Counted from the stretch's first letter, positions 30,252 to 43,638 are shown. The stretch: DNA of 64,000 bases from Serratia sp. UGAL515B_01 (GCF_033095805.1 NZ_CP109901.1:3593766-3657765), one strand, 5' to 3'. A program made the numbers and translations. Notes: generated from the sequence alone by a model not told the origin.

Positions 30252-30410
30252 ATGAGGGAAAACGGTTAAACCCTGGGGGCAATTTTAACAATGCTTTGTT
30301 GAATGGCAAAGGAAGCGATCGCATTGATGTTGCCCCAGTAAAAAAGCCATCTGCAAAAAACATTCCCACCGAGGACTTTACTGGTGATGCCGTTTTAATA
30401 CTCTCCGTTC
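30252..30410 (+). other. Unrecognised coding-like remnant
   Basis: The plus frame ending at about 30410 reads GGNFNNALLNGKGSDRIDVA followed by PVKKPSAKNIPTEDFTGDAV and a stop, with plausible protein composition but no start codon or Shine-Dalgarno in frame. I do not recognise the family. It may be the tail of a gene destroyed by the nearby IS1 event. From 30411 to 30680 is the pckA leader, in which I could not place a promoter with confidence. Confidence 0.25.
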
Positions 30411-30680
30411 AGTGATAAAGTTTTTGTATTAAATGTCACGACAGCAGTAAAAGTTATTGTTGTGACATGCAAACCTATTCCTAGACTGTATCAATATTAG
30501 CGTCAACCTGCGGACAGATGGAAACAAGCCGTCGTTTGCACACTTGCTTTTTTCCGTGTGCTATGTCCCATAACGTAACTAAAAAAGTTTAATACATTAA
30601 TTTTTTGATACCTATAGAGGTTACAATGCACTGACCCCCTACTATTGTCGCAAGAAATTCTGTATTCAAGGAGTAGTGAC

Positions 30681-32300
30681 ATGAGTGTTAAAGGTATTAC
30701 CCGCCAAGAACTTGCCGCTTATGGAATTCATAACGCTGGTGAAATCATTCACAACCCGAGTTATGAATTACTGTTTAAAGAAGAGACGGATCCTGCGCTT
30801 GAAGGTTTTGAGCGTGGTGTAGTAACCAATTTGGGTGCAGTTGCTGTCGATACAGGCATCTTCACCGGTCGTTCTCCAAAAGATAAATATATTGTTCGTG
30901 ACGATATTACGCGCAACACCGTCTGGTGGGCCGATCAGGGCAAAGGCAAGAACGATAACAAACCTCTCAGCCCTGAAGTCTGGGCAGATCTGAAAAAACA
31001 GGTTACTGAACAACTCTCTGGCAAACGTCTATTTGTGGTAGATACCTTCTGCGGTGCCAACGCGGATTCGCGTTTAAAAGTGCGCTTCATTACGGAAGTG
31101 GCATGGCAGGCACACTTTGTAAAAAACATGTTCATTCGCCCAACTGAAGAGGAACTACAGGGCTTTGAACCTGACTTTGTGGTGATGAACGGTGCCAAGT
31201 GCACTAACCCGAACTGGCAACAGCAGGGAATGAACTCGGAAAATTTCGTGGCATTCAACCTGACCGAACGCATGCAGCTGATCGGCGGTACCTGGTACGG
31301 CGGCGAAATGAAGAAAGGGATGTTCTCAATAATGAACTACCTGCTGCCGCTGAAAGGCATTGCTTCCATGCACTGTTCGGCCAACGTGGGCAAGAAAGGT
31401 GATGTGGCGGTGTTCTTCGGCCTATCCGGTACGGGGAAAACCACGTTGTCTACCGACCCAAAGCGCCAGTTGATTGGCGATGATGAGCACGGCTGGGATG
31501 ATGATGGCGTCTTCAACTTTGAAGGCGGCTGCTATGCCAAGACGATCAAGCTGTCTCAGGAAGCGGAACCAGACATCTACAACGCGATAAAGCGCGATGC
31601 GCTGCTAGAAAACGTGACGGTTTTGGCAAACGGTACTGTCGATTTCAACGATGGTTCAAAAACGGAAAATACCCGCGTTTCTTACCCGATTTACCATATT
31701 CATAACATCGTCAAGCCGGTTTCCAAAGCAGGTCATGCTACCAAGGTGATATTCCTGACTGCCGATGCCTTCGGCGTATTGCCTCCGGTATCGCGCCTGA
31801 CGGCTAACCAGACCCAATACCACTTCCTGTCTGGTTTCACTGCGAAACTGGCTGGTACCGAGCGTGGTGTTACCGAACCAACACCGACTTTCTCCGCTTG
31901 CTTCGGCGCAGCCTTCCTGTCACTGCACCCAACCCAGTACGCAGAAGTGCTAGTCAAACGCATGCAAGCGGCCGGTGCCCAGGCTTATTTAGTGAATACC
32001 GGCTGGAACGGCAGCGGTAAACGTATATCGATCAAAGATACGCGCGGTATTATCGACGCCATTCTGAACGGAGAGATCGATAAAGCAGAAACTATTACGC
32101 TACCCATCTTCGACCTGGCCATGCCAACCAGCCTGCCTGGCGTTGATCCCGCCATTCTAGATCCACGTGCCACCTATTCCAGCACAAAGGCATGGGAAGA
32201 AAAAGCACAGGACCTGGCAAACCGTTTTATCACTAACTTCGATAAGTATACCGACACGCCGGCTGGTGCCGCATTGGTCAGTGCAGGACCGAGACTGTAA
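30681..32300 (+). CDS. pckA: Phosphoenolpyruvate carboxykinase (ATP)
   Basis: PckA (539 residues) converts oxaloacetate and ATP to PEP and CO2 in gluconeogenesis. Motifs include [28 protein letters not shown], the kinase loop [18 protein letters not shown], and [20 protein letters not shown]. The ATG at 30681 has an AAGGAG Shine-Dalgarno; an earlier in-frame start at 30645 adds 12 residues not found in the family. It ends 49 bp before a strong terminator. Unlike in E. coli, its upstream region is a decayed zone with transposon debris. Confidence 0.97.
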   Translation: MSVKGITRQELAAYGIHNAGEIIHNPSYELLFKEETDPALEGFERGVVTNLGAVAVDTGIFTGRSPKDKYIVRDDITRNTVWWADQGKGKNDNKPLSPEVWADLKKQVTEQLSGKRLFVVDTFCGANADSRLKVRFITEVAWQAHFVKNMFIRPTEEELQGFEPDFVVMNGAKCTNPNWQQQGMNSENFVAFNLTERMQLIGGTWYGGEMKKGMFSIMNYLLPLKGIASMHCSANVGKKGDVAVFFGLSGTGKTTLSTDPKRQLIGDDEHGWDDDGVFNFEGGCYAKTIKLSQEAEPDIYNAIKRDALLENVTVLANGTVDFNDGSKTENTRVSYPIYHIHNIVKPVSKAGHATKVIFLTADAFGVLPPVSRLTANQTQYHFLSGFTAKLAGTERGVTEPTPTFSACFGAAFLSLHPTQYAEVLVKRMQAAGAQAYLVNTGWNGSGKRISIKDTRGIIDAILNGEIDKAETITLPIFDLAMPTSLPGVDPAILDPRATYSSTKAWEEKAQDLANRFITNFDKYTDTPAGAALVSAGPRL

Positions 32301-32348
32301 CACCCTCGGCACAATCATTGCTGTGCCAGTCACATCTCCTATCATTTC

Positions 32349-32373
32349 AAAGACGCGGGTTCCGCGTCTTTTT
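32349..32373 (+). terminator. Rho-independent terminator of pckA
   Basis: AAAGACGCGG pairs with CCGCGTCTTT around a 3-base loop and runs into T residues. It separates pckA from the converging envZ gene and could serve both. Confidence 0.9.
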
Positions 32374-32444
32374 ATGCTTGTACTATCAGAAACTAAGGTA
32401 ATAGACGAAACACATGTAAGCAAGAACGCTTCAATAGGCAGGGC

Positions 32445-34534
<2,090 letters not shown>

Positions 34535-34921
34535 TGTCTTACTCCCAAAGGCTGTATTGCCTGATTCTAGGCGGTGGCCCGCACTTATGCGTCAATATCG
34601 CTGGCGGTTATTTGACAACAGTCTCGTATTGTTAAAAAACCTCATCATTACTGACAGCGTTTATTGATATACATCCTAGATAAAATTGTTACAAAGCTTA
34701 TTCTTCGGTCCAAATATCAACAATTTTCACTAGCGCGATGACGTGTAATATCAAAAACCTTTACCAGATTTAACACCGTGTACAGCATAAAAACATACCT
34801 TAATGACTCTCAAGGTTAAATCAACGATAGTGCAGTTTAGTAGACGCTGAGTATAGGATACGATTCGTTTATGCAAGAATCCGCTAAGCTGACTCCCTGT
34901 GATTTGATGGACCCATTACTG

Positions 34922-35404
34922 ATGAAAACATTGCTGATCACCCGCGAAGGTTACAACAAACTCAAACAGGAGCTGGATTATCTCTGGCGCGAAGAACGGC
35001 CAGAGGTGACCAAAAAAGTCACTTGGGCAGCAAGCCTGGGTGACCGAAGTGAAAACGCTGATTATCAATACAATAAAAAGCGACTCCGTGAGATTGACCG
35101 CCGCGTACGCTATATCACCAAATGTCTTGAGCAACTGAAAATCGTCGATTATTCACCACAGCAGGAGGGCAGAGTTTTCTTTGGGGCCTGGGTAGAGGTC
35201 GAAAATGATGAAGGCGATATCAAACGCTTTCGTATCGTGGGCTATGATGAAATCTTTGGCCGTAAGGATTACATCTCGATTGACTCCCCAATGGCTCGCG
35301 CATTGCTGAAAAAAGAAGTCGGGGACACCGCAACGGTACAAACGCCAGTGGGCGTTGCCTACTGGTCTGTCAACGACATTCAGTATGTCAAAGAAAATGA
35401 ATAG
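34922..35404 (+). CDS. greB: Transcript cleavage factor GreB
   Basis: GreB (160 residues) enters the secondary channel of RNA polymerase and stimulates cleavage of backtracked transcripts. The coiled-coil tip residues are in ASLGDRSENADYQYNKKRLR, and the C-terminal domain has FRIVGYDEIFGRKDYISIDS. The ATG at 34922 matches the family start MKTLLITREGYNKLKQEL; two in-frame starts upstream (34871, 34907) have no better Shine-Dalgarno and add unrelated residues. It precedes tex by 162 bp. Confidence 0.95.
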   Translation: MKTLLITREGYNKLKQELDYLWREERPEVTKKVTWAASLGDRSENADYQYNKKRLREIDRRVRYITKCLEQLKIVDYSPQQEGRVFFGAWVEVENDEGDIKRFRIVGYDEIFGRKDYISIDSPMARALLKKEVGDTATVQTPVGVAYWSVNDIQYVKENE

Positions 35405-35418
35405 TTCAGTCTTTTTCA

Positions 35419-35440
35419 AACGGCCATCGCTAGGGCCGTT
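35419..35440 (+). terminator. Possible weak terminator after greB
   Basis: AACGGCC pairs with GGCCGTT around an 8-base loop 15 bp after greB. The following CCTCTTG is a poor U-tract, so it may only attenuate. Confidence 0.4.
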
Positions 35441-35566
35441 CCTCTTGTAGCAACACCCAAAATTCAGGGCATTATCAAAGCCACTGCCCTGAGTGCTGGT
35501 ATTTTACCCCTGCAAACCGTATAACTGTCCCCCTATTGATTATCGTTCCTAACAGATACCTGACTT

Positions 35567-37903
35567 ATGACTGACCCACTTAGCCATATCATTGCAACAG
35601 AACTGCAGGCACGACCTGAGCAAGTTGACTCCGCTATCCGTCTGCTGGATGAAGGTAATACCGTGCCGTTTATCGCACGTTATCGTAAGGAGGTCACCGG
35701 AGGCCTGGATGACACCCAACTGCGTCAGTTGGAAACGCGCCTGAGCTATCTACGTGAACTTGAAGATCGCCGTCAAACCATCCTCAAGTCGATTGATGAA
35801 CAGGGTAAACTTACCGACCAACTGGCAGAAGCGATAAACGCGACGCTAAGTAAGACAGAACTTGAAGACCTCTATCTGCCCTATAAACCCAAACGTCGCA
35901 CGCGCGGGCAAATCGCCATTGAGGCGGGTCTGGAGCCGCTGGCAGATTCGCTCTGGCAGGATCCGCAGCAGCAACCAGAATCCCTGGCTGAACAGTTTGT
36001 CGATGCAGAAAAAGGCGTTGCCGACGTCAAGGCAGCATTGGACGGCGCACGCTATATCCTGATGGAACGCTTTGCCGAAGATGCCACTTTGCTGGCCAAA
36101 GTTCGCGACTACTTGTGGAAAAACGCCCATCTGGTATCCAAGGTTGTCGAAGGCAAGGAAGAGGAAGGATCTAAATTCCGCGATTACTTCGAGCACCATG
36201 AACCCATTTCGCAAGTGCCTTCACACCGTGCATTGGCAATGTTCCGTGGCCGCAATGAAGGTGTGTTACAGCTCGCCTTGAACGCCGACCCTCAATTTGA
36301 GGAAGCACCTCGCGAAAGCCAAGGTGAGCTGATCATCATTAACCATCTCAATCTGCGCTTGAATAACGCCCCCGCCGATGCATGGCGCAAATCGGTCGTC
36401 AACTGGACATGGCGTATTAAGGTACTGTTGCATCTGGAAACCGAACTGATGGGTACAGTGCGTGAACGAGCGGAAGATGAAGCCATCAACGTCTTTGCGC
36501 GTAATCTGCACGATCTCCTCATGGCGGCACCGGCGGGCATGCGTGCAACCATGGGTCTGGACCCCGGCCTGCGTACCGGCGTAAAGGTAGCCGTTGTCGA
36601 TTCAACCGGTAAGCTGGTTGCGACCGATACCGTTTATCCGCACACCGGCCAGGCAGCCAAAGCCGCCACTGCAGTTGCGGCGTTATGTATCAGACACAAT
36701 GTTGAACTGGTTGCCATTGGCAACGGTACAGCATCGCGTGAAACCGAGCGTTTCTTTGCCGAGCTGCAACAGCAGTTCCCCGAGGTAAAAGCGCAGAAAG
36801 TGATCGTCAGTGAGGCGGGCGCTTCGGTGTATTCTGCCTCAGAGTTGGCTGCTCTTGAATTTCCGAGCCTTGATGTCTCCTTGCGCGGAGCCGTTTCTAT
36901 TGCCCGTCGCCTGCAAGACCCACTGGCCGAATTGGTGAAAATCGATCCTAAATCCATTGGCGTCGGTCAATACCAACACGATGTTAGTCAAAGCCAGTTA
37001 GCGAAGAAGCTGGACTCAGTGGTAGAGGATTGCGTGAATGCCGTTGGCGTTGACCTGAACACCGCTTCCGTTCCGCTGTTGACCCGTGTTGCGGGTCTCA
37101 CAAAGATGATGGCACAGAATATTGTCAGTTGGCGCGACGATAATGGCCGCTTCAGCAACCGTGAGCAATTGCTGAAAGTCAGCCGCTTAGGGCCAAAGGC
37201 TTTTGAACAGTGCGCGGGCTTCTTGCGCATTAACCACGGCGACAACCCGCTGGATGCTTCTACGGTTCACCCTGAAACTTATCCGGTTGTAGAACGCATT
37301 CTGGCAGCCACCCATCTCGCCTTGCAAGATTTGATGGGTAATCCAAGTACAGTACGCAATCTCAAAGCCAGCGATTTTACCGATGAAAAATTCGGGGTAC
37401 CGACGGTAACGGACATACTGAAAGAGCTGGAAAAACCGGGCCGTGACCCTCGTCCTGAATTCAAGACAGCCACATTTGCTGAGGGCGTGGAAACGCTGAA
37501 CGACCTGCAAATAGGGATGATCCTTGAAGGTTCAGTGACCAATGTCACTAACTTCGGCGCATTCGTTGACATTGGTGTCCACCAGGACGGCCTGGTTCAT
37601 ATCTCTTCATTGGCAGATAAATTCGTTGAAGATCCGCACACCGTGGTAAAAGCCGGAGATATCGTCAAAGTGAAGGTGATGGAAGTCGATCTGCAGCGCA
37701 AGCGTATCGCACTCAGCATGCGTTTGGATGAACAGCCAGGAGAAGGTTCACCGCGGCGTGGGGGTAACAGTAACAACTCACCAGTGCGCGATAATACTTC
37801 ACGCCAACCCGCTAAAACTAAGTCGCGTCATGCCCCCCCTACTGGTACTGGTAATAGTGCGATGGGTGATGCACTTGCTGCCGCTTTTGGCAAAAAACGC
37901 TAA
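35567..37903 (+). CDS. tex: Transcription accessory protein Tex (YhgF)
   Basis: Tex (778 residues) is an RNA-binding multi-domain protein related to eukaryotic Spt6. Visible parts are the N-terminal helical region ([15 protein letters not shown]), a YqgF-like RNase-H fold ([19 protein letters not shown]), helix-hairpin-helix elements ([20 protein letters not shown]) and a C-terminal S1 domain at about 650-720 ([20 protein letters not shown]). A basic disordered tail follows. The length fits the family. A strong terminator follows 10 bp later. Confidence 0.95.
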   Translation: MTDPLSHIIATELQARPEQVDSAIRLLDEGNTVPFIARYRKEVTGGLDDTQLRQLETRLSYLRELEDRRQTILKSIDEQGKLTDQLAEAINATLSKTELEDLYLPYKPKRRTRGQIAIEAGLEPLADSLWQDPQQQPESLAEQFVDAEKGVADVKAALDGARYILMERFAEDATLLAKVRDYLWKNAHLVSKVVEGKEEEGSKFRDYFEHHEPISQVPSHRALAMFRGRNEGVLQLALNADPQFEEAPRESQGELIIINHLNLRLNNAPADAWRKSVVNWTWRIKVLLHLETELMGTVRERAEDEAINVFARNLHDLLMAAPAGMRATMGLDPGLRTGVKVAVVDSTGKLVATDTVYPHTGQAAKAATAVAALCIRHNVELVAIGNGTASRETERFFAELQQQFPEVKAQKVIVSEAGASVYSASELAALEFPSLDVSLRGAVSIARRLQDPLAELVKIDPKSIGVGQYQHDVSQSQLAKKLDSVVEDCVNAVGVDLNTASVPLLTRVAGLTKMMAQNIVSWRDDNGRFSNREQLLKVSRLGPKAFEQCAGFLRINHGDNPLDASTVHPETYPVVERILAATHLALQDLMGNPSTVRNLKASDFTDEKFGVPTVTDILKELEKPGRDPRPEFKTATFAEGVETLNDLQIGMILEGSVTNVTNFGAFVDIGVHQDGLVHISSLADKFVEDPHTVVKAGDIVKVKVMEVDLQRKRIALSMRLDEQPGEGSPRRGGNSNNSPVRDNTSRQPAKTKSRHAPPTGTGNSAMGDALAAAFGKKR

Positions 37904-37913
37904 ACATATTCCG

Positions 37914-37941
37914 GGGCGGATGAAATACCGCCCTTTTTTTT
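37914..37941 (+). terminator. Rho-independent terminator of tex
   Basis: GGGCGG pairs with CCGCCC around an 8-base loop and is followed by eight T residues. Confidence 0.9.
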
Positions 37942-38363
37942 GCTACTTTTTGATGTACGACAAGGAAATGATTTATTTTTAAGCTACCGAATCTTAACGT
38001 ATTCCCACTCCGCAGTTCCTATTAGCACCTCACGCATGCTATCCGTTAACATTATTTTCAGCAGCACTCTTTCAGCTCGCCAATTTTATTATGAACACAA
38101 ATAGTTACTCCTATCATTTGCCGATCAAGATGTTATTGAGTTCTTTTTATCGCTATTTCAGTCAGTAATAATGGGTCAAACCTACCGGTAAAATGCTTCA
38201 TAAAATTTCAAATAAAACACAATGCGTTAACTTTATTAACTTATTATTCTCATTTGCACTGTTTTGGGCTTAATGCTAAAACTAGCCCCATCAAGTATGG
38301 TCGCCTCAAATGTGACTGTACTAACAATTCTTAACGAATATGTTTGTGCTTTTCATTGAACAC

Positions 38364-38382
38364 GATAATCATTCTCATTATT
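38364..38382 (+). promoter_or_regulatory. Fur box of the feo promoter
   Basis: GATAATCATTCTCATTATT matches 15 of 19 positions of the Fur consensus. It lies about 145 bp before feoA in the 623-bp gap 37904-38526. This predicts repression of ferrous iron uptake when iron is plentiful. The remaining gap sequence is AT-rich and shows no gene; a small open frame at 38340-38525 runs through the Fur box and is not credible. Confidence 0.8.
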
Positions 38383-38526
38383 ATTGTGTTGCGTATTCAT
38401 TGTGCAAACTTAGGGTTCGCGAGGGTCATGCAGGTTCTCCCCATTTATCTATTCAGATAATTTGGGCTGCAGAATATTATGAAAGTGACGCTCCAGCAGG
38501 AACGCACAAATCATTGAGAAGGTAAT

Positions 38527-38751
38527 ATGCATCTTCTTCCTAACAAGACTTATAAAATCACCGGTTTCTCCAGCGAAATCAGCCCCGCTTATCGCCAGAA
38601 GCTATTCTCGCTCGGCATGTTACCGGGTTCAATGTTCGACGTCGTACGTGTTGCCCCTCTTGGCGATCCGATAGAAATAAGAACTCGCCGCGTTAATCTG
38701 GTACTACGGAAAAAAGATTTGGACCTGATCCTGCTTGATAGCCATACCTAA
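38527..38751 (+). CDS. feoA: Ferrous iron transport protein A
   Basis: FeoA (74 residues) is a small cytoplasmic SH3-like protein needed for FeoB function. It has the family core [20 protein letters not shown], the [19 protein letters not shown] turn and the [15 protein letters not shown] end. The start has a GAAGG Shine-Dalgarno. It leads feoA-feoB-feoC under the upstream Fur box. Confidence 0.95.
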   Translation: MHLLPNKTYKITGFSSEISPAYRQKLFSLGMLPGSMFDVVRVAPLGDPIEIRTRRVNLVLRKKDLDLILLDSHT

Positions 38752-38834
38752 CTCGCTATCTCAACATCAGACCTTTCCGTACATATGTAATAAATGTACG
38801 GCCAGTATTTAATTTACTCATATCACGTTGGATT

Positions 38835-41150
38835 ATGAAAAGAATTACTATCGGCTTAATAGGTAACCCGAATTCAGGGAAAACAACGCTGTTCAACCAG
38901 CTCACCGGAGCACGCCAGCGGGTCGGTAACTGGTCTGGCGTCACGGTCGAACGTAAGGAAGGCCAGTTTACTACACCACAATCACAAGCCACTCTGGTTG
39001 ATTTACCTGGTACTTATTCGCTCACCACCATCTCTGAACAAACCTCCCTGGATGAGCAGATTGCCTGCCACTACATCCTAAGCAGTGAGGCCGATTTACT
39101 GATCAACGTCGTGGATGCCTCTAATCTAGAACGCAACCTGTACCTGACGCTGCAATTACTGGAACTCGGTATTCCTTGCATCGTGGCATTGAACATGCAG
39201 GATATCGCCAAGAGTCAGAACATAGAAATTGATATTGCGGCCCTTTCTGAGCGGCTCGGTTGTCCTGTAGTCCCATTAGTATCAACAAAAGCTGATGGTA
39301 TTACCCTCCTTAAGCAAATGATCGATGACCATCAACTCAATGAATTGAAAGCGTTGGTGAACTACCCGCCACTGCTGCTGGAAGAAATGAGCAAACTCAG
39401 CGAGGCCATGCCGCAAAATTTACCCTCCGAGCAGCGCCGCTGGCTGGCTTTGCAAATGCTGGAAGGGGATATCTACAGCCACCAACTGGTTGGTAAAGCT
39501 GCCGAGTTACTGCCGCAAACCAGACAAGCCTTACAACATCAGCAGCAGGAAGATCCTGCACTGGTCATTGCTGACGCTCGCTACCAGTCGATCGCTACCA
39601 TTTGCGATGCGGTCAGTAATTCGCAGCAAGCAAAGCCGAACCACCTGACGGAAGCACTGGATAAAATAATCCTTAACCGCTGGCTGGGGGTGCCCATCTT
39701 CCTGCTGGTGATGTACCTGATGTTTTTATTGGCGATCAACATCGGCGGTGCGCTGCAACCCATTTTCGAACTCGGTTCGGCCGCTATTTTTATCAATGGG
39801 ATACAGTGGGTTGGTTATACCCTTCACTTCCCTGAATGGCTGACCATTTTTCTGGCACAAGGCGTAGGTGGGGGTATCAATACCGTCCTACCTCTGGTGC
39901 CCCAAATCGGCATGATGTACCTGTTCCTGTCATTCCTGGAAGATTCCGGCTATATGGCACGTGCTGCATTCGTTATGGATCGTCTGATGCAAATTCTCGG
40001 GCTGCCGGGTAAATCGTTCGTACCGCTGATTGTCGGCTTTGGTTGCAACGTGCCATCGATTATGGGCGCTCGGACCTTAGACGCTCAGCGCGAGCGCCTG
40101 ATCACTATCATGATGGCACCGTTCATGTCCTGCGGCGCACGTCTGGCGATCTTTGCCGTCTTTGCCGCCGCTTTCTTTGGCCAAGACGGTGCTGGCGTGG
40201 TGTTTTCGCTCTACCTGCTGGGCATTGTCGTCGCTATCCTCACCGGCCTAGTATTGAAATACACCATCATGCGCGGCGAAGCCTCCCCCTTCGTTATGGA
40301 ATTGCCCGTTTATCACGTGCCACACCTGAAAAGCCTGCTGCTGCAAACCTGGCAGCGTCTGAAAGGCTTTATACTACGCGCAGGGAAAGTGATCGTCATT
40401 GCCAGTATCTTTATCGGCGGTCTGAACAGTTTTTCTTTCAGCGGTAAACCGGTAGACAGCATCAACGATTCGGCACTGGCATCGGTTTCCAGAGTGCTGA
40501 CACCACTGCTGCAACCCATGGGGGTTCACAATGATAACTGGCAGGCTACCGTCGGTTTAGTAACCGGAGCGATGGCAAAAGAAGTGGTGGTGGGGACGCT
40601 CAATACTCTATACACCGCCGAGCAGATCACCAATGAACCTTTCGATGCCGACAATTTCAATCTGTTTGCCGAGTTGGGTGCGGCAGCGGAGCAGACTTGG
40701 CAAGGCTTGAAGGATACCTTCAGCCTGAGTGTCCTCTCGAATCCTATCGAGGCCAGCAAGGGCGATGGTGAAATGGGGTCAGGTTCAATGGGCGTGATGA
40801 GCAGCAAGTTTGGCACCCCTATTTCTGCTTACAGCTATCTGATCTTCGTACTGTTGTATGTACCTTGCGTTTCGGTGATGGGTGCAATTGCACGTGAGTC
40901 AAGCCGCGGTTGGATGACCTTTTCGATTCTATGGGGGCTTAATGTCGCTTATTCGTTGGCCACTCTGTTCTATCAGGTAGCAACGTTTAATCAGCACCCG
41001 CAATACAGCCTAGTAGCGATCCTGCTGGTATTGCTGTTTAACATGCTGGTTCTTCTCGGCTTACGTAAGGCACGAAACCGTGTAACGATCCGACTGCGTA
41101 GTACCACACCAGCAGCATGTTGTCAGATGCCACAAGGTGATTGCCACTGA
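38835..41150 (+). CDS. feoB: Ferrous iron permease FeoB
   Basis: FeoB (771 residues) is the GTPase-coupled inner-membrane Fe(II) transporter. The N-terminal G domain has G1 GNPNSGKTTLFNQLTG, G3 DLPGTYSLTT and G4 NMQD. Membrane helices follow from about residue 285, with conserved FLEDSGYMARAAFVMDR, GFGCNVPSIMGAR and MAPFMSCGARLAIF blocks and GAMAKEVVVGTLNTLY. The stop overlaps the feoC start. Complete length, so functional iron uptake is expected. Confidence 0.97.
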   Translation: MKRITIGLIGNPNSGKTTLFNQLTGARQRVGNWSGVTVERKEGQFTTPQSQATLVDLPGTYSLTTISEQTSLDEQIACHYILSSEADLLINVVDASNLERNLYLTLQLLELGIPCIVALNMQDIAKSQNIEIDIAALSERLGCPVVPLVSTKADGITLLKQMIDDHQLNELKALVNYPPLLLEEMSKLSEAMPQNLPSEQRRWLALQMLEGDIYSHQLVGKAAELLPQTRQALQHQQQEDPALVIADARYQSIATICDAVSNSQQAKPNHLTEALDKIILNRWLGVPIFLLVMYLMFLLAINIGGALQPIFELGSAAIFINGIQWVGYTLHFPEWLTIFLAQGVGGGINTVLPLVPQIGMMYLFLSFLEDSGYMARAAFVMDRLMQILGLPGKSFVPLIVGFGCNVPSIMGARTLDAQRERLITIMMAPFMSCGARLAIFAVFAAAFFGQDGAGVVFSLYLLGIVVAILTGLVLKYTIMRGEASPFVMELPVYHVPHLKSLLLQTWQRLKGFILRAGKVIVIASIFIGGLNSFSFSGKPVDSINDSALASVSRVLTPLLQPMGVHNDNWQATVGLVTGAMAKEVVVGTLNTLYTAEQITNEPFDADNFNLFAELGAAAEQTWQGLKDTFSLSVLSNPIEASKGDGEMGSGSMGVMSSKFGTPISAYSYLIFVLLYVPCVSVMGAIARESSRGWMTFSILWGLNVAYSLATLFYQVATFNQHPQYSLVAILLVLLFNMLVLLGLRKARNRVTIRLRSTTPAACCQMPQGDCH

Positions 41151-41389
41151 TGACCAGTCTTTTACAAATCCGTGATGCTCTTGCCTTGCAGGGCAGCGCT
41201 CAGGCTCAGCAACTGAGTCGCCAGTTGGCCACGCCTCTGCCTTTGGTAGAGGCGATGCTGGAACGCTTGACCGCAATGGGTAAAGCCGAACGCGTTGAGC
41301 AAGACGCCAGCCAGTGCTTGAGTGGCAGCTGTAAGAGCTGCCCGGAAGGCCAAGGTTGCAGTACAGTGATTTATCGTTTTAAGCGCTAA
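41150..41389 (+). CDS. feoC: FeoC-like iron transport regulator
   Basis: FeoC (79 residues) is a winged-helix protein that controls FeoB stability. The helical part is SLLQIRDALALQGSAQAQQL, and the C-terminal Cys cluster is CLSGSCKSCPEGQGC, as in the [Fe-S]-binding loop of Klebsiella FeoC. I chose the ATG at 41150, which overlaps the feoB stop (TGATGA); a TTG at 41141 is less likely. Confidence 0.88.
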   Translation: MTSLLQIRDALALQGSAQAQQLSRQLATPLPLVEAMLERLTAMGKAERVEQDASQCLSGSCKSCPEGQGCSTVIYRFKR

Positions 41390-41400
41390 GGCAAGGATAT

Positions 41401-42168
41401 TTAGGCTTCAGCGAATCGATTAATAATGCTCGCGAACTCGTCAGGATGAGAAATAAACGGTGCATGAGCGGCCTTAGCGATAACGACCGAAGATGACCGT
41501 GGCCAAAGCTCATCCAACAAGGTAGCCACTTTGCGCGGAACCAACCCGTCCAGATACCCGTAAATACGCAACACTGGCATCGTCAGTGTTGCCAATAGTT
41601 GACGTTGGTCTACCATACGTAACATTTCCAAGCCGCCATTAAGTACGTCGACACTCGGTATCGGCTGATTGAGCACCACCGTTTTCAACAGACGTGCATC
41701 TTGACGTGCGCTCTCCGTTCCTAGCGTTTGCAGCGCCAGAAACCGTTCCACAGTACGGTGGAAATCATAACTGAGCAACTGTTGGAAACCGCTGAGCACC
41801 TCTGGGTTGATCCCAGGCCATTGTTCTTTCGCCGTGAAGCAGGGGGATGAAGCGACGGTGATCACCCCTGCCACCCGTTCAGGCCGCATGAGCGCAACCT
41901 GCCCCGCAACTAGCCCACCAAGCGACCAACCCAGCCAGTAAGCCTTCCTGGGTGCAGCCGCCAATAGCACGTCAGCTATCTGTGGTAATGGTATAGCACC
42001 GAACCCTTGGCTGCGACCATAACCGGGCAAGTCGACAAGATGCAGACGGAAATGCGGAGCCAATCGCTCCAGCATGCAACCCCACACTTCTGCATTCAGC
42101 CCCCATCCATGCAATAGCACAAGATCGCGATCGCCTTCACCTATTGTTTGCCAATACAGCGCAGTCAT
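41401..42168 (-). CDS. bioH: Pimeloyl-ACP methyl ester esterase BioH
   Basis: BioH (255 residues) removes the methyl group that caps pimeloyl-ACP in biotin synthesis. It is an alpha/beta hydrolase: the nucleophile elbow is LGWSLGG with S82, the oxyanion strand is [15 protein letters not shown], and the catalytic His is in [12 protein letters not shown]. It converges on feoC and diverges from gntX, with 32 bp between the two start codons. Confidence 0.95.
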   Translation of the reverse strand: MTALYWQTIGEGDRDLVLLHGWGLNAEVWGCMLERLAPHFRLHLVDLPGYGRSQGFGAIPLPQIADVLLAAAPRKAYWLGWSLGGLVAGQVALMRPERVAGVITVASSPCFTAKEQWPGINPEVLSGFQQLLSYDFHRTVERFLALQTLGTESARQDARLLKTVVLNQPIPSVDVLNGGLEMLRMVDQRQLLATLTMPVLRIYGYLDGLVPRKVATLLDELWPRSSSVVIAKAAHAPFISHPDEFASIINRFAEA

Positions 42169-42200
42169 CAGTTATTGTCCTTCAGAAAAGGGAGAAGTCT

Positions 42201-42883
42201 ATGTTATCAATCCTTAGCCGCTGTTGGCTATGTCAGCAACCATTACGGCTGATAGGCCACGGCATATGTAGCTACTGCCTACGGGCATTGCCAGCCAAAC
42301 CCTGCTGCTGCCCATGCTGCGGGTTGCCCAGTGGCAATCCGCACGCAGCTTGTGGTCGTTGCCTACAAAAACCGCCCCCTGGCAGGCAATGGTTTTCGCT
42401 ACCGACTACTGCCAACCCCTCAACACACTGATCAAACGTTTAAAATTCCAACGGACACCGGCACTTGCCCCAACTTTAGCAAGGTTAATCCTGCTTCATT
42501 GGCTAAAAGTGCACAGAGAGCAACATCTAAACAGGCCAGATGTTATTTTAGCAGTACCCTTGCAGCACAAGCGCTGTTGGCAGCGTGGTTACAATCAGAG
42601 CGATCTGTTGGCTCGGCCATTGGCGCGTTGGCTAGGATGCGAATACTCTGCCTCTGCATTGCGTCGGACCAGAGCAACCTCACCGCAACGGCAACTGGTG
42701 GCTCGTTTGCGACGGCGTAATCTGCGAGGAGCTTTTCGTTGTGATGAAAACTTGGCAGGGCGGCATGTGGCGTTATTGGATGATGTCGTTACCACGGGCA
42801 GTACCGTGGCGGAAATAGCTAAACTACTTCAGAAACAAGGCGTTTCATCACTGCAAATATGGTGTATTTGCCGTACATTGTAG
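42201..42883 (+). pseudogene. gntX: gntX (ComF-family phosphoribosyltransferase-like), frameshifted
   Basis: The ATG at 42201 (GGGAGA Shine-Dalgarno) begins a GntX/ComF protein with a Cys4-type zinc motif (CWLCQQPL ... CPCCGLPSG ... CGRCLQKPPP). At 42375-42379 the tract CCGCCCCC is one C short, and the frame changes. The correct sequence continues in another frame as WQAMVFATDYCQPLNTLIKR through VPLQHKRCWQRGYNQSDLLA and the PRPP loop LLDDVVTTGSTVAEIAK to IWCICRTL at 42883. Everything else is intact, so the lesion is recent or is a sequencing error in a C-run. GntX is linked to DNA uptake and gluconate use. Confidence 0.85.
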
Positions 42884-42941
42884 TACCAAGGCAATGGGCG
42901 TATTATAACCTACTATAGAAGTCAACTATTGAGCTAATGCT

Positions 42942-43517
42942 ATGATCCGTATAACAGATGCTGCACAAGAACACTTTGCCAAACTGCTGGCAAACCAAGA
43001 AGAAGGCACCCAAATCCGTGTATTTGTCATCAATCCGGGTACACCTACGGCAGAATGTGGCGTCTCGTATTGCCCACCAGATGCCGTGGAAGCAACAGAT
43101 ACCGTACTCAAATTTGAGAAACTGTCTGCTTACGTGGATGAACTAAGCGCCCCCTATCTGCAAGACGCCGAAATCGACTTCGTAACCGATCAGCTCGGTT
43201 CGCAACTCACTCTGAAGGCACCTAATGCAAAAATGCGTAAAGTGGACGATGACGCCCCACTGATGGAACGCGTGGAATACGTGTTGCAATCGCAGATCAA
43301 CCCGCAACTGGCAGGCCACGGTGGTCGCGTTACGCTGATGGAAATCACCGACGATGGGCTGGCTATCCTGCAGTTTGGCGGCGGCTGTAATGGTTGTTCC
43401 ATGGTGGACGTTACGCTGAAAGAAGGGATCGAAAAAGAACTCCTGCAAAAGTTCCCCGAACTGAAAGGCGTACGCGATCTGACCGAACACCAGCGCGGTG
43501 AGCACTCCTACTACTGA
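42942..43517 (+). CDS. nfuA: Fe-S biogenesis protein NfuA
   Basis: NfuA (191 residues) carries [4Fe-4S] clusters to target proteins under oxidative stress or iron limitation. The N-terminal degenerate A-type domain lacks the usual cysteines but keeps [20 protein letters not shown]. The C-terminal Nfu domain has the cluster cysteines C149 and C152 in [15 protein letters not shown]. Length equals E. coli NfuA. It follows gntX in the usual bioH/gntX/nfuA order. Confidence 0.97.
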   Translation: MIRITDAAQEHFAKLLANQEEGTQIRVFVINPGTPTAECGVSYCPPDAVEATDTVLKFEKLSAYVDELSAPYLQDAEIDFVTDQLGSQLTLKAPNAKMRKVDDDAPLMERVEYVLQSQINPQLAGHGGRVTLMEITDDGLAILQFGGGCNGCSMVDVTLKEGIEKELLQKFPELKGVRDLTEHQRGEHSYY

Positions 43518-43638
43518 TATTCAGTTGCATATCTCGTGAATAGCCTAAGCTTAATATCCCATGGGCTATTGCGGCTTTCGCAGACTGGGGCATTTAAGCG
43601 CGTTGCGGCGCTCGCGTGCAATTTAAGTGACACCACCT

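Noticed and set aside
38340..38525. 61-codon frame in the feoA leader
   Set aside because: It passes through the Fur box, has no Shine-Dalgarno, and its protein is unlike any known leader peptide.
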